Positions 1 through 13,325 of a stretch of DNA of 64,000 bases are shown here, piece by piece. Position 1 is the stretch's first letter; each line of letters opens with the position of its first letter. The position numbers and the translations under genes are program-made. The notes below the pieces were generated by a model. The model did not search any database. It was given only the letters and a program-made list of their open reading frames with translations, and was not told the DNA's origin. Origin of the DNA: Nothophaeocryptopus gaeumannii (taxonomy: Eukaryota; Ascomycota; Dothideomycetes; Mycosphaerellales; Mycosphaerellaceae); contig JASISA010000040.1 in assembly GCA_031771865.1 (NCBI GenBank), positions 1,364,001-1,428,000 of the forward strand, read 5' to 3'.

Positions 1-1087
1 CTCATTCTCGCGGACTGGTTGGAAGTATGGATGCGCCATGGCTTCTTTCGCAGTCAGTCGTTCCTGAGAACGGTTAGCAGATTGTGCACATCAAGTCGAT
101 CGCAGAACGTTTACCTGGTGATCGTAGCGCAAAAGCTTGTCGAGGAAGTCAAGTGCATCATTGCTGACAAACCGCTGATTCTCCGAGTTGATGAATGCAT
201 TCCAGCTCTTCTTAGGAAATCGACCGAGGATATCATCGTATTGCGCATCGAGCTCAATGTCGTACTTGTCCAGGTAGTCAAACAGATCTTCAGTCCCAAG
301 AACTTTGGCGATCTTCACCAATTGGTCGCTGTTACTATTTCCGTGGAAGAAAGGCTCTTTCCTGAAGATCATGCTCGCGAACATTGCTCCCAATGACCAC
401 ATGTCCAAGCTGTAGTCGTACTCCTGGAAATCGACTAACAGCTCAGGTCCTTTGAAGTATCGGCTTGCAACGCGAACATTGTACTCTGTTCCGGCATGAT
501 AGAATTCAGCTAGACCCCAATCGATCAGACGCAGCTTCTTGTTCTCGTGGTCGATCATAACGTTATGCGGCTTCACATCTCGGTGCATGATGCCTTTGCT
601 GTGGCAGAAGTCCAGTGCTTTCAAAAGCTCGTAGATGTAGTATCGCACATCGTAGTCCTGGAATTTGGGATACAGCGTCCGGAAATCGGTGTTATTGATG
701 TGCTCAAAAATCAAGCTGGGTGTCTTAGATTGGCTGTCTCTCACCACATCGAGTAGCGCGACGATATTGGGCCCACCGGAGAGATTCTGCAAAATCTTGA
801 TCTCACGCTTTATCTTCTTCTTCTTGACCGGCTTCAGGACCTTGATGACGCATTTCTGATAGTTGACGACATTAACGCCCTCGAACACCTCACTGTATTT
901 CCCTCGACCTGCAAATGATCTATTAGCGCACTCCTGCCATTTACTGGACTCTCGCGTGTATGCAGCTCTTACCAATCTTTCGAACAACTTCGTAATTTTC
1001 CAGCACGCCCCAACTGATGTTGACACTGTCATAGTCCCAGTATGCCCGCGGCATCATCTGATTCACATCTGCGTAAACCCGCGCCAT
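1..1087 (-). CDS. CKA1: Casein kinase 2 catalytic subunit alpha (3' end cut by window)
   Basis: Catalytic subunit of CK2, a constitutively active acidophilic Ser/Thr kinase of nucleus and cytoplasm. Three exons fit: 1087-973, 908-115 and 63-1, with GT..AG introns of 64 and 51 nt that keep the frame. The protein begins MARVYADVNQMMPRAYWDYD, the usual CK2 alpha start. It has the glycine-rich loop GRGKYSEV, the basic stretch KKKKIKREIKIL, HRDVKPHNVMID and DWG in place of DFG, which is a CK2 hallmark. The last visible residues (QERLTAKEAMAHPYFQPVRE) are the conserved C-lobe end, so only about 10-20 residues are missing to the left. The gene is divergent from the palmitoyltransferase at 1552. The family call is certain; which yeast paralogue it matches (CKA1 or CKA2) is not decided. 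Confidence 0.96.
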
Positions 1088-1551
1088 GTTTGCAGATTGG
1101 CTGCTGCGGCCTCAAAACCTGAATGGCTGCTTCGCTCTGCTTAAATCCAGTGGGTAGGACTTTTGCGCTGCACTCCAGGCTGCCCTTTTGCTGCCTCGGT
1201 CCCACCTGCCGGCTCGTAGTTGCTGGGTTTGCGCGGGTATGAATGCGTCGCAATCGGAGTGATGGACAATCGGCGTGGATGCAGGAGCGGAAAGAGTATG
1301 TCGAGTAAGAGTGGCGGGGGACGGTGTCCTCGGCGCTGGCTGCGAGCGTCGTTGGCAGCGGTGGTGGAGGATGATTGCAGGGCGGAAGTGGTGGGGCAGA
1401 GAGACGACAAGGTTGAAGGCGCGGATTTCTGACGTCTTCGGTAGAAGCCGAATCGAAAGCTTATTTTGTTTGGAGAGGGCTCGGCCTTTCACTCCGTTCT
1501 TCCTAACTTTACGCAACACTTCACTTCACTCTCCATCGACAGATAGACACA
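1088..1551. other. Shared divergent promoter, CK2 alpha / PFA4
   Basis: This 464-bp stretch separates two divergently transcribed genes and must hold both 5' UTRs and promoters. Open frames run through it on both strands, but none continues a conserved protein. I see no TATA box or repeat that stands out. Confidence 0.55.
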
Positions 1552-3062
1552 ATGGAATTGCTCGAAGTGCCGCTACTACAGAGGCTGGTCCTCCCAGGTG
1601 TCACTTCACTGGTGGCATTCCTCGCCTTCACCAGCCAGTGGCTTTTCTACTACATCGAACCTGGACCGCTGCGGAAGGGAGACGCGTACGTGTTCAACGC
1701 GCTCGTGACAGCTCTATTGATCTGCTACTGGAGGACATGTCTCATGGATCCAGGCAGGATACCGACGGACTGGCATGCACGCGTTCAAGACACAGCAAAT
1801 GGCACTCAGAAGACCGCCTCCGAGGCCGCGGCCAAGAGCAATCGGTGGTGCCGGAAATGCAACATGTTCAAGCCTCCCAGGGCGCATCACTGCAAGACTT
1901 GCAGGCGGTAAGCACGTGCGCCTAATGAAGCTGAGGTCAAGCTGAGATCAGTTACAAGCTGCGTTATGAAGATGGATCACCACTGCGTGTGGACAGGTAG
2001 GTTTAGCAATGTCTATTTCGTTCTCAAACGGTAGGTAACTGTCTTTCAGCGAACTGTGTCTCTCACATTACTATCCCTCATTTCATTCGGTTCCTGTTTT
2101 ACGCGGTGGTATCCATGATCTATCTGGAGTACTTTCTGTGCCTGCGCGTTGCCGTTCTCTGGCAGAAGCGCCATCTGCCTAGTGTACGTCGCCTGTCCCC
2201 TACGGAACATCAACATACATACTGATATGGACCGCAGTACCTTGGACCTTCAGTGTTTCAACTCGGACATCTTTTTGTACTCTGCGCCGCCAATTCTCTC
2301 GTGGTCTTCGCGCTCATCCTACTGCTCGGACGAACACTCTGGTCTCTTGCCGTCAACACCTGGACAATCGAGGGCTGGGAAATCGAGCGCCATCATGCGG
2401 TGTTGCGGAGAGCTCGAGTACTGGGAGGATTTCTCGAGGCGCCTGATGGGTCCAAAGTCCGGATCGAGCACCAGGAGTTCCCGTGGGATGTTGGCATCTG
2501 GACAAACATCTGTCAGGGTATGGGCAGCCGCAATCTGGTGAATTGGTTCTGGCCTTTTGCGCAGAGTCCGAGTGTCGAGAGCGGGATCTCTTTCGAGCAC
2601 AATGAGATCGAAGACCCTAGCAAACCCTGGCCACCACCCGATCCCGACAGGCTGTTCCGCGCTGAACGGAAACCGCTTGTTGGAGACGGCTTCACGAAGT
2701 CTTGGGACATTGACGAGTTCAAAGCCCGACAGGCGGCAGACTTGGCTCGTCATACCGATGAAGATGGTGAGTATGTCGTTCGAAGACGACCGTTTCACGA
2801 GCGTCTCGAAGAAGCTACAAGGAATGATGAATACAGATATGAGAATGATGAGGCCGTCGACTCGGGCTCTGACGCCGCCGAGGAAGAAGAGCCAAGAGGG
2901 CGTCCGCGCGGGCGATCTGATGGCGGAGAAGAAGCGTGGCGGAACAAAGAAGGGGAACGACTTGCTGATTTTGGGGTTGATGAAGTCGCAGACTTTTATG
3001 ACGAAGATGATGAGAACGTCCCGCTTGCGGAGCTTGTGCGCCGAAGACAAGCTCAGCGATAG
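1552..3062 (+). CDS. PFA4: DHHC palmitoyltransferase, Pfa4 type
   Basis: ER-membrane protein S-acyltransferase; yeast Pfa4 palmitoylates chitin synthase Chs3 and some amino-acid permeases. Four exons fit: 1552-1907, 1959-1996, 2050-2183 and 2238-3062, giving about 450 aa. The order is as in the family: two N-terminal membrane segments (around residues 12-35 and 47-65), the Cys-rich domain (CRKCNMFKPPRAHHCKTC), the active site DHHCVWTANCVSH, two further membrane segments, then NTWTIEGWEIERH, which corresponds to the TTxE region. The tail is long, acidic and charged (DEDGEY to the end). The DHHC motif is split by two short introns, so the gene is easily missed if only unspliced frames are read. 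The last residues (DFYDEDDENVPLAELVRRRQ) are typical of fungal Pfa4. Confidence 0.93.
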
Positions 3063-3519
3063 CCGTATGGCATCTTGGAACATCGATGCAGATTCGTCGT
3101 ACGAGAATGTTTGCAGCTATTTTGCTGCAATGTTCCGGTCCTTGCCTCTCAGTAGTGACGGTCCCATCGTGCTTCCCCAATTTTGACCTCCTTCACTTTC
3201 ACATGCAGCCGGAGTTACGTAATCCGCAACGTCCCGGCTCCTTCCTTTTCCTTCTTCGGTTGGAGCAACAACCATAATGCATACATCACTGCGCTGACGC
3301 GAGAATGCAACTGGACTGAGTGGCAGCCGAACGCCCTCGCTTTTATGAATGTACACAACCTCAAGTCCGTCGCGATCTACGGACACTCCGCGTGTGAAAC
3401 ATCCCCCACCGAGAATGGACGAGCATTGGCGCTTCTCAAGACCATTGTGAGCCCTGCGCTACTCAACGACTTCCGCGGTCAGAATCTCGATATGCAAAGA
3501 CCCTCATGCAGGCACTCAA

Positions 3520-3649
3520 GCGCGCCGCAACGCCATTTCGCTTCTCAGATCTGCCGGCAGAGATGCGAAATGACACATATGCCATGGTCAACGGGCGGGT
3601 TGCCAATGAAATGATTTGGAAGGAAACAGAATATCATGAAGTGTATTGA
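3520..3649 (+). pseudogene. Fragment of an F-box-like (2EXR-type) gene
   Basis: One frame reads TLMQALKRAATPFRFSDLPA followed by EMRNDTYAMVNGR, then runs to a stop at 3647-3649. The pattern FR(F/L)xDLPxE(L/M)RNxxY is the N-terminal motif of a large fungal family of F-box-like proteins that normally run to 200-400 aa. Here the protein ends about 35 residues after the motif, so most of the gene is absent. An upstream frame (3183-3480) is open but does not join it without a frameshift near 3490. Two apparently intact relatives lie at 33932 and 53879. I infer a decayed copy; a very short functional protein is less likely. Confidence 0.4.
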
Positions 3650-3760
3650 ACCGGTAGTCTCACCTTGGGCAAGGCAAACTTATCATAAGAAAAACACCAT
3701 TTGATTGTTCACCATTCGCACTACTCATGGCCTCCCAGATCAGTCTGAAGATTGGGGCCT

Positions 3761-6290
3761 CTACCTCTTCTTTGGCGCGCTGTTCCCAGCGCCTCCCCAA
3801 TCGCTCTTGGCACTGCCCTCCGTATTCTTCTTCACAGTCGATGGCTTGGAGTCTATCGGCTTTGCTGCAGCTTTTACCTTCTTTGCTGCTGGCGCTTGGT
3901 CTGATCCTTGACTAACTTGGGAGTGAGTTCGAGCACGGCCGCCTGTATTAAGATGTCAGTAACACATCAAAACGCAAAGCAATGGAACTCGTTTGGCTCA
4001 CCTCTGCCCTTTGGAAGGGATGACTGGCTTTCATCATCGCCATCGGACTCAAGGACATCTTTTAGCGCTTTGGGACGAGCTCCACGAGGCAGTGAGGTTC
4101 GATTCTTCGAGAGAGCAGCGTCGATTTTGTTCTCGTAAGGCTGCATTGTGACAGGGTTGATATCATCCGCGTCATGATCTTCGCTCATGCCGTTAAGCGG
4201 GTCGAACTCTTCTGCTTCTTGTGAAGGAGAATACCGCGTCTGGTCGGCGCTTTTGCTTTTGCGTGCCATCTTCTCGATCAAGGTCTCAACCTTTGCCGTC
4301 TTCGTCGAGTCTGCCATTCTGCGAGTATTATTAGCATAGATTCGTCGGATGAATCCGGCCGCTCTTGATACTTACGCCTCGTAAACGATACGGCAGGCAT
4401 TTGAGACCTTCTTTGACGCGCGGAGGTCTCGTGTTCGCGCCCACTCTTGCCACTCATGCGCGATCTCTGGCGGGAGCGCACCGTACTTTGAAAAGTACGA
4501 AATCCGATAGAAGTGCTCCGGAAGACCATGTGCGTGCTCGTGGATAAGGCGCAAGCCAAACTCCTGAAGTTCGGGAAGCTTCTCCACCATCTGCGTGGTG
4601 AATTCCTTGTCCGGAGAAAACCTCAGCAGGTACTTCCATCGAGACTTGTATCCACTGACGGTGAACGGACCCCTTTTAGTTCTACCTCCAAACCCTGGAG
4701 TCTTGGTCTTGGTCTTCGCCTTGGCTCTGGCGGCTTTGGCTCTAGCCTTTTTCGGCTGCTCGGTCAGTATGTAGGCATCGTCGTCTGCTTGTCTTCTCAT
4801 TGCTTCGAATGCATCGTCCTCGAGCATCTCATCAATTTGCATGTTTCGGTGCCTGTCCTGGATACCTTTGGATTTGGCAGAACGACTCGCACGTTCTCTG
4901 AGTCCACTGATGAGCACACCGTCGTTATCAGCGCTGTCCCCGTCGTCGTCGGAGTTTGTGCCCCGATTAGTCTGAGCTTTGTTGAATGCTTTGACCTCTT
5001 TGCGCATGTTGTCTATCGCTTCTGATGCTCCTTCTTGTGCATGAGCCTCCCGAATCCGGGGAAGACCGATCTTGTTACACCAGTCCGTCAACAATTGGAT
5101 GCTCTCTTTGGATCCCATGGCGCTCTGCCTCTGATTGCGAATCTCGTCGAAGGTGTTTGTCACACACAGACGATCGACATGGACTGTGTCCTCTGGTTGA
5201 TCGATCTATCGGCTTGTTAGTTAACATGAATGATTTGTATTCGGAAGTTGCGACAACTTACCCGAGCAGGTCGCATATAAGTCCCAGGACCCCCACTCTG
5301 GTAAGTACTTACTGTGCTAGCAGCCGATCCCAATTCTGGAACCACCTCTTCTCTTCGTCGCTGTGCCTCAACATGAGGGTTCTCACAACCACCTCGGGCA
5401 TCATTCTACCTAGCAGTAGCGTGCTGCCCTTGCCGTCCAGGGGATTCTTCGTCGCGCGGTTTCGCACCAGCATGCATGCGTTGGTAAGATGATAGTAATA
5501 TCTTCCAGCTTCTCCAAGCCCATAGCCAGCATCGTCATCTGTGTCCAGCAGAGACTTGATGCGGTCCGGATCCAGTGCGACAAGTCTTTTCGGATCATCG
5601 TCAGGCAGTTCTTCCTTCTTCTCGAGGTCGGAAAGCATGCGAAGGGCGTGCCATGGCTTCCAATCATTCTCGTCGTCTTCTCCCTCGTCAACAGCCTTTT
5701 TCCAAGCCTTGTCCTTTGCTTTAATTTCGGCATACCACCTCTTCGACTCTTGATTCGATTCCAGTTCTCGCCGACACCATGGCACCAGAACGTGCAAGGA
5801 CCCGAGAATATCCTACTCAACGTTAGCGATTCCCAGACTAATCTGACTGTAAGGGAGCTTACCCGCTCGCTGTTCATAGTCGGGGTAGCCGACACGATCC
5901 AGACGACTTTGGGTTCCTTTGCTACAACTGAGGCGTTCCGTTTCGTGTCTGGATTCTTGATCTCCTGGCCCTCTTCAAGATATATGGTATAGCACCAGCC
6001 CTTATCGATCCGAGTTCTTTGCCCTTTCCACCACTTTCCCTTCTTCTCATCCCAATAGGGATACTTAGGGGGATGTCTGTGGATACCGTCAGGCTGCCAA
6101 CGACGAGGGTAGTACTTCTTCTGCTCGTCAGGGGGGTCTTTCCAGCCCCTAACTTTGTCGGTGTCGTACGTCCAGCATAGCATGTATCGATTGGCTTCGG
6201 GATTGGTCTGATCCAAAGCCTGCTTCAGTAGCGGGTGCTCCGTGTTGACGCCGGCCCGGAGGTCCTCCTTCGTTACCCAGTATTTTCGTT
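3761..6290 (-). pseudogene. SNF2-like ATPase gene, 3' half (downstream of hAT insertion)
   Basis: This is the C-terminal half of the gene whose 5' half is at 14526-17405. From 6282 it reads YWVTKEDLRAG onward and reaches EIKNPDTKRNASVV and then WIVSATPTMN, which match SNF2 motif II flank and motif III (SAT). Exons are 6282-5863, 5812-5312, a short piece about 5310-5262, 5205-4376, 4318-4002 and 3942-3761, with consensus introns of 50, 56, 57 and 59 nt. The residues where DEGH or DEAH is expected read EEGQ. The reading frame meets TAA at 5311-5309 and resumes two frames off (STYQSGGPGTYMRP), so there is a small indel or an unresolved intron. The remaining ~500 residues are charged and low in complexity, with no recognisable helicase C-lobe motifs. 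The last exon is lysine-rich (APKKR at the end). Confidence 0.75.
6283..6290. repeat. Target-site duplication of hAT-1, left copy
   Basis: The 8-mer TTTTCGTT sits immediately outside the left terminal inverted repeat and recurs exactly at 14526-14533 outside the right one. An 8-bp duplication is the hallmark of hAT superfamily transposition. Confidence 0.92.
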
Positions 6291-6311
6291 CAAGAAGGTC
6301 AATGGACAGGT
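6291..6311 (+). repeat. Left terminal inverted repeat of hAT-1
   Basis: Matches the reverse complement of 14505-14525 at 19 of 21 positions (AA in place of CT at positions 5-6). The outer base pair CA is usual for hAT ends. Confidence 0.88.
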
Positions 6312-8098
6312 TAATTTTCGTGGCCATGCCGTCCGGACGTTGTCCGGCCGGACGGACAGCCAATAGGACATCTGCCGGCCGGCCATATTAATGCTAGCGT
6401 CCGTCCGGACATGTGAGCGAATGACCGGTGTCCATAATATGTGAATTGACCTTGTTGTTAATGAGAATGTTGTTCCTAAAGGTGTTGTTAGGGTTAGGTT
6501 AATTGAGTGAATAAAGTGCTAGCGATAATATTATAACGTTATATCCCTAGATCTCGGAGCTCTATCCGCTTTATATAGAGTATTTTATTAGCTCGACGCT
6601 AAGCTAAAGAAGGCCTATAGCTACGCGCCGATCTCTAATACCTAACCTCTTAATACGCGACTAGGAACGCGTTTCTTTTATATGCGTAATACTACTTATT
6701 ATTCTTTATATTACTAGTTATATTACACCTATTACGATATTAGACGATACCTCTAGTATAAGCGCTACTTATACTATCGATCTAACTAAGATCTACGCTT
6801 AATCGTAGCTCGAAACTATCTATTAGTCGCGATATACTATTACTAGCTTCCTTAATAGAAAAGCCCTTCGCGACTTCTACCTAATACTACCTAGTCGAGT
6901 AGAGTATAGGGCATGGATCTAGTAGTATAGCGAGCCTATTACGTATCTTAAGAGCTTCGTTAACTACTAGCTATATCGTCTATACTATAATAGTAGCGAT
7001 AAGAACTATAGGAAGGTAAAGGTTATTCGAACTAGTAGAGGAACGAATTCGATCTATAGATATCTAGGTAAATATAGCTACGCGCTCGATAGTATACTTA
7101 AGTAACAATAGAAGCGTGTAGTAGATAATAGTAACGTAGCTAGTATAATTAAGCGTTAACGGACTACTAAGAAGATACTAATCGATCGTACTAAGTAGAA
7201 GTCGCTCTTCCTCGAATATACTATAACTAACGAGTATTTACTTTATACTCTAGCCTTAGAACGACTTAGATAACTAGCTACCTATCGCTAACCTATTCTC
7301 GAGCTACTATTCCTAACTTCTTATAATACTCTATAAGCTTGGATCGTCGACTTGTATAAGAAGATATAGCTACGAGTACGAGATAATATAGCTATAGTAG
7401 TAAGTAGTATTACGTTATCGTTTAATACGTAGCTAGTAGCTATCGATAGTAGTACTAACTTCTTAGGTATTTATACTTATTATTTCGATAAGGACTATTA
7501 TCTAAAGATAGTACTTATTAGCCTCGTTCCTACTTATAGTAACTATACTAGTTAAGAGTAAGCTCGAATCCTTATCGATCTAATTAAGTAGTACGATATT
7601 ACGTTAAAACTAACCTACTTTATAGCTAATAACGCGTCTAATAACGATACGACGATCGAGGCTATTTAGCGCGAGATATCGAGTATTAAATACTCTTATA
7701 AGTACCGCCTTCGCTACGCTAGCTACTTTATTAACCTCGTAGTTAAAGCTATACTCTATAGCGTCGATATCGAGTATATTAACTAGGCCTATAATAATAC
7801 GAATAAGGAAGACGAGGAGCTTAAAGATAGCGATATTATATACGAGTTTTAACGCGCTATATCGCTACGTAATACTATTAATTGCACGAAGGTATAGTAA
7901 AAGAAAGGTTATATTAGTAAGCTCTATAATATCGTGATCTACGCTTACTATAGCGAGGTACGAAGAGGGGTCTTTTAGTTAAAATAACGCGAGGTAGATA
8001 TACGTCTTATTAAGCTAGTCTTAAATAGTAGTATTAAGTAGTAATCTAATTACGATATAATTAAACGAGGCCTTAAGCTAAAGGATCTAATAGAGCTA

Positions 8099-8110
8099 TA
8101 CTATCTATAC
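8099..8110. repeat. Target-site duplication of LINE-A, 5' copy
   Basis: TACTATCTATAC occurs here and again at 13314-13325 directly after the LINE tail. Joining the flanks at this repeat gives continuous hAT transposase coding sequence. Confidence 0.8.
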
Positions 8111-11100
8111 GAGGAAACTATATACCTACAAAAAACGAATTTAGGGAGGCGGTATTACTAAAACCTTAGAATATACGGAACCTATTAAGGCAATACACGT
8201 ATCTAAAGTACGGCTACACGCCGCTGTTAGCGGGTACGTAGTTAGCGCTCGAAAATACTAATTCTTAGTATTAGAAGAAGAGAATTCTCTACTAAGTATA
8301 GCTAGTGCACAAGGCTGTACTACCTTAGGTATAGATAACGGAATAGAGCTATTTCAAGAGGTTACTAAAGAAACTACTATAGGTAGAGATATAGGGAGTA
8401 TTAATCTAGCTTCCTACCTAACCTCCTAAGAGAAGGGGTATAGAGAGAAGAACGTAGTAGTAAACAAGAACTAGTAGGGTCCCCTCTTACCTTAGGAGGC
8501 CCTAAAAGAGATTTAGAATAAGGTAGGTAAACTAATGTATTAGAGTTAATACTCCTCCCTCTAACTAGAGAGAGTAATCCAGATAATTCTAGATATAATT
8601 CACTTAACTATAGCGCGGACTACGAAGCGTACTAACTAGGAAGCTACTCTAGAATCTATCTAACGGAGTATTATATAGATTTAGAAGAAGATAGAGTAGA
8701 GTCTAGGACTAAAGATAACCTAGGCTATAGTCGTAGCCTAATAGCTAGCCTAGCTATCTAGTATTAAAGTATAAAGAGCTACGTGCTCCCTTAAGATTCA
8801 CGTAGACAACGAAGCGACTAGGGCTAAGCTTAGGGATACTAAAGCTACCCGGATTGTTTCGCGTTTTACTATAGAAGGAGGGAACTAGGCACATGTAGTC
8901 GCAGTTAAGAAGGTCCCCGATAGACTAGTTCTTACGACTACGGACCCTGCAGCAAGGAACCGAATAGCGGTAGATACCTAAGGCCTAGGCAAGGTCTTAA
9001 AGGAGGCAAGAATAGTATAGAAAACCTTCCTAGTCCAAGTCCACTTTATTATAGTTATAGGAAACGACCCTACTATATAGCGGATCCAGTTAATTAAGGA
9101 AGACAATAAGCGGCTAATACCCGGAATCCAAGTATAGAATACCTAGTAGAAGGGCTAGAAAGCTATAGTAACGGGAATAAAGAAATAGAGTACTCTAGTA
9201 GTCGAACTAAAGACGGTGGAAGCTACTAGAGCTACGGTAGAGAAGGGCATTATTATCTCCGGAGTGCTCTACGATACTAAAGAATAGGACTACTAATAGA
9301 CAATAATATAGTACTTCAACTACTATAGATATAGCTATATCGGTATAAGGTATACAAACGGTATAGTATATACAAGGTATAGAGGAAGCTATAATATAAG
9401 AGAATATGCGTATAAGAAGCTTGTAGAGGTAGACCGATTAAAGTATAGTAAATACGGAAATTGCAGTTAGAACTACCTAGCTTAGTACTATATATGCTTA
9501 AAGAGATAAGTAATTAAGGACAAGATTTAGAGTATAAAGAAGATAGGAGCGAGCTATATAGCTAAGCTAACCTATAGTACTCCTAGCTCTACTTCTCCTC
9601 TACCTTCCCCTCCTCTATAGTAAGGAGCGAATAGGGAGGGAGAGGACTAAATAGCTACCCGGACAAGCCGCGAATATATCCTAGGTAGGAGGCTAATAGG
9701 AATAGTAGTAGAGAAGCGAATACTATAGAGGTTTAGGAGGCTAGTTAGGGCGGTGAATAGGGCTAAGACTATTGTACTAGAGCAAGGACAAGGGTTAATC
9801 CGACGAGTAATATAGCGGGATTAACTACTAGCTAGTACCTAATAAATACATAACCGATACTAAGTATACTATAGGCAAACGTACGGAAATTATAGGCTAC
9901 CTACTAGTAGCTACTCGATAATAGCTAGAAAGACATTCTCGCTATCTAGGAGCTATACACTAACCTAAGTAATAGAAGAATAGTTACATATCCGAAGTAC
10001 TATACTATTATAGGGGAAGATAAAGACAGGAGAGTCGTATTCTACGTCTATAAGAAGTATAGCCCATCCGAATAGTCGTACCGGATTATAAGGAATTAGA
10101 AGATCCTAATCTTACTATAAACGATAATAGGAACTATATACCTCTATAATATCTATAACTAGGATACGAGGCTTATAGTAGAGGAGCTTTTAGAAGGTAT
10201 TAAGGAACCGGGAGAACACGTTCTAGTTAGAGACTTTAATCTTCACTACCGTTAGTAGGGAGGACCGTTAGTACTATAGGAGGATCTTAGAGCAAGAGAG
10301 CTACGAGAGGCGTGTCGAGACACGCTATACCTAGCGATACCCCTAGGCCTTGCTACCTAGAGAAAGATACTATAGTCCTAAACTAGGACGACGATAGACC
10401 TTACTCTTATAATAGAGGAGATATTAAAGAGGATAATAGCATGTTAGCTAGGTAAGGAAGACATTAACTCTAATTATATTAGTATAGAGACAACTATTAA
10501 CATAGGGATATAGGAGGAGACGAGAACAAGATAGATATAGAAGGATACTAACTAGGAGGAGTTTAGAGAGACGCTCTAAAAGCTCCTACCTATAGCCGAA
10601 GGGATAACAATAAAGGAGGATATAGATAGTACCGTAAGTAATCTTAGTAATACTCTATAGGAGACAAGGGACCTTGTTATCCGGCGTAAAACATATCGGC
10701 CGCTAGATCCAAGGAGTATGCCGGTAGTACTACATACGATTCAGGAGGCTCGGTAGGCAAGACGGTATGCACAATAGATAGGGAGCGAGGAGTACTAGAA
10801 GGAGTAGAGGGCACGAAACTAGGAGAAAAAGAGAACTATCTAGATAGAGAAAAGGAAATAGTAGAGGACCGCGGTTTACAAAACCGCTAGCGAGCTATAG
10901 GGAATATAGAAGCTAGCTAAGTAGGTAAAGAATAGCGATAGCCCTATTCGACCTCCCTAGATACCTACACTAATATACAATAACGATTAGTTTACGACGG
11001 ATAGTACGAAAATAGAGATCCTACGGATAGCCCTTTTCCTAATACTAGAGCCCGTAGATACATTAGAAATCGAGAGTACTATATACCTAGAACCTATTAA

Positions 11101-13313
11101 TATAGCATGCGAAATTATAGAAGAGGAGGTACGAAAAGTAGTCTAAAGACTACTAAACGATAAGGCTCCCGGCCTCGACGAGATACTAAATAGATGTATT
11201 AAGAAGTGCCTAGCTTAGCTACTCCCTATCCTCTAACGCATCTTCTAATAGTGTGTTTCAATTAGCTACTACCTAGCCTAGTTTCGGAAAGCTAGGACGA
11301 TTATGCTATAGAAGGCGAGTAAAGACTTATCTACTCTAAAGGGATAGAGGCCTATTACCCTTCTATCGTGTATTAGTAAGATACTAGAAGTAATAGTTGC
11401 ACGGAAAATAGGATAGGCTATACGGGAATATAAGTTACTTCCTTAAAACTAAATAGCGTAAGCGGGTAGATCGACCGGAGACGTACTACGGTATATCCTT
11501 TAAAGCGTTTAGACTACGTAGAAGAAAGGTAAGGTAGCCTCGGTGTTATTACTTAATATAATAGGAGCGTTTAATAAAGTTAATTACAAACGGTTAATCT
11601 ATAACCTACGGTATAGGAGGATTCTATACTAGATTATAGCTTTTATAGCGTTATTCCTAAAGGATAGAGAGATAACAATCGCTATCCCTAGATACGAGTT
11701 ACCGGCTACACGAGTAGTATGCGGAATCCTATAAGGAAGTACTATCTTACCTATCCTATTCCTCTTCTTTATAGCCTCCCTCCTAGAAGGAATAGAATAC
11801 ACTAAAGTAATTAGGTTTATAGATAATATATACCTTATTATAGTATTAAATTCGACAAGAGGTATATACGAGGTACTAGAAAAGGACTATAATAGCTATC
11901 TACAATAGGCCTTAAGACATAGAGCTAAGTTCGCCCCTAAGAAATATAAAGTTATATACTTTATAAGGGGTATAAGGAGCATATCCGAATCCTAGAGAAT
12001 ACCTAATATCCCGTCGCTCTAGAGTAGTCTAGAGGACATAATAAGGGTCCTAGGAGTAATCGTTAATAAGAGACTCAAGTAGCACGTATAGATAGAGAAT
12101 ACTCTTATAAAAGCAAAATAGCTAGAAGCTATACTACGACGGATTACTACTACTACGTGGGGCGCTATAGTAGAGATAGCCCGTAAGCTATATATCTTAA
12201 TAATTAGGCTAGTAGTAATGCACGGGAGCGAGGTATAGATAGTAGGAAAGGAGACTAGAATCTCAAAAATGCTCTAATAAAAGCTACGGGTAATATAGAA
12301 TAGATTCCTACGGATAATCCTTGGGGCCTACCGAGCTATACTAACGCGACTATTATATAAAGAACTCTAGATCGAAGACATTACCGAGTATAGGAAGAGA
12401 ACTGCTATAGCTGCAATAGCTACGTAGAGGCAGAGGCCGGATATACACTAGGCCATGCAAGAGCTAAAGGGGCGGATCCTACTAAAGTGCGGACAACTTG
12501 GGGCATATAGTAGACGCCTAAGAAAACTATACAGCTCGCTACTAGAGTAGACAGACGAGCAGGCTACTATCCTACGGTCCTAGCTCTCTTATATAGATAG
12601 AGTAGATCTAAAGAAGACTCGGAAAGTAACATAGACTATCCTCTAGGGCTAGTATAAGCGGGACGAGTTATAGAAGTAGGATAATACTAGGCGCGAAGGA
12701 ATCCTCCTACTCGCGTTTAGGACTCTATGGAATACTAATACCCGGGAGCTTTATCGAGGGCTTAGTAAAGCCTAGGCCGCGATAGTGTTCTAGATACGGT
12801 TAGAGATAATTAGCCTTCCTTACTTCCTCTATAAGATTAGGGTACCCGATACTAGCCCCTACTACGAATATAGAGATAGAGGGATAGCTCGATACTACCT
12901 TACCTACTATACAAATATACGAGAGAGTAGAAGGGAACTTATCTTAGCTACTAGATACTAGGACGCGAGAAGATAGCTTACTAAGTTTCCTAGATAAACC
13001 GTAGCGTGGGCAATAAGGTATCTCCCTATAGGACAATTCGAGTAGACCCTTAAACATCTCCTAGAGTAGGCCGGAGATCTCGAACCTAAGTAAGGAGGAT
13101 AATATTAACTCTAGCGTATTAGCTAGCTACCTACGGGTAAACATATTAGTTCTATAGTACCTAAGATGCAGTAGGGTATAAGGTATAATAGAGAAGGGAG
13201 GAAGTTTTACGCTATAGGTACTTTCTATAGAGTTTTCTTTTACAATATGTAGATATACTAGAAGGGGCACGGCCTATAGCTAGCTCGAATACATTTATTA
13301 TTATTATTATTAT
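8111..13313 (+). mobile_element. Non-LTR retrotransposon LINE-A (Tad1/jockey-like), RIP-mutated
   Basis: Full-length 5.2 kb copy nested in the hAT transposase. It is collinear with the better preserved LINE-C (28370-33551, opposite strand) from its 5' end (AACGAATTTAGGGAGGCGG near 8138) to the 3' tail of ATT/TTA units at 13292-13313. It holds the same ORF1 (zinc knuckles) and ORF2 (endonuclease plus reverse transcriptase) order. Most CAG/CAA codons are now TAG/TAA. It keeps two C-runs (near 11225 and 11787) that are one base longer than in LINE-C, which shows LINE-C carries two deletions. Flanked by a 12-bp target duplication. Confidence 0.9.
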
Positions 13314-13325
13314 TACTATCTATAC
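13314..13325. repeat. Target-site duplication of LINE-A, 3' copy
   Basis: Second copy of TACTATCTATAC, directly after the ATT-repeat tail of LINE-A. Confidence 0.8.

Noticed and set aside
1275..1925. 216-codon plus-strand frame overlapping the PFA4 start
   Set aside because: Out of frame with PFA4 exon 1, no conserved content; explained by GC-rich shadow coding.
2319..3083. 254-codon minus-strand frame opposite PFA4
   Set aside because: It is antisense to a well supported, spliced DHHC gene and has no conserved motif.
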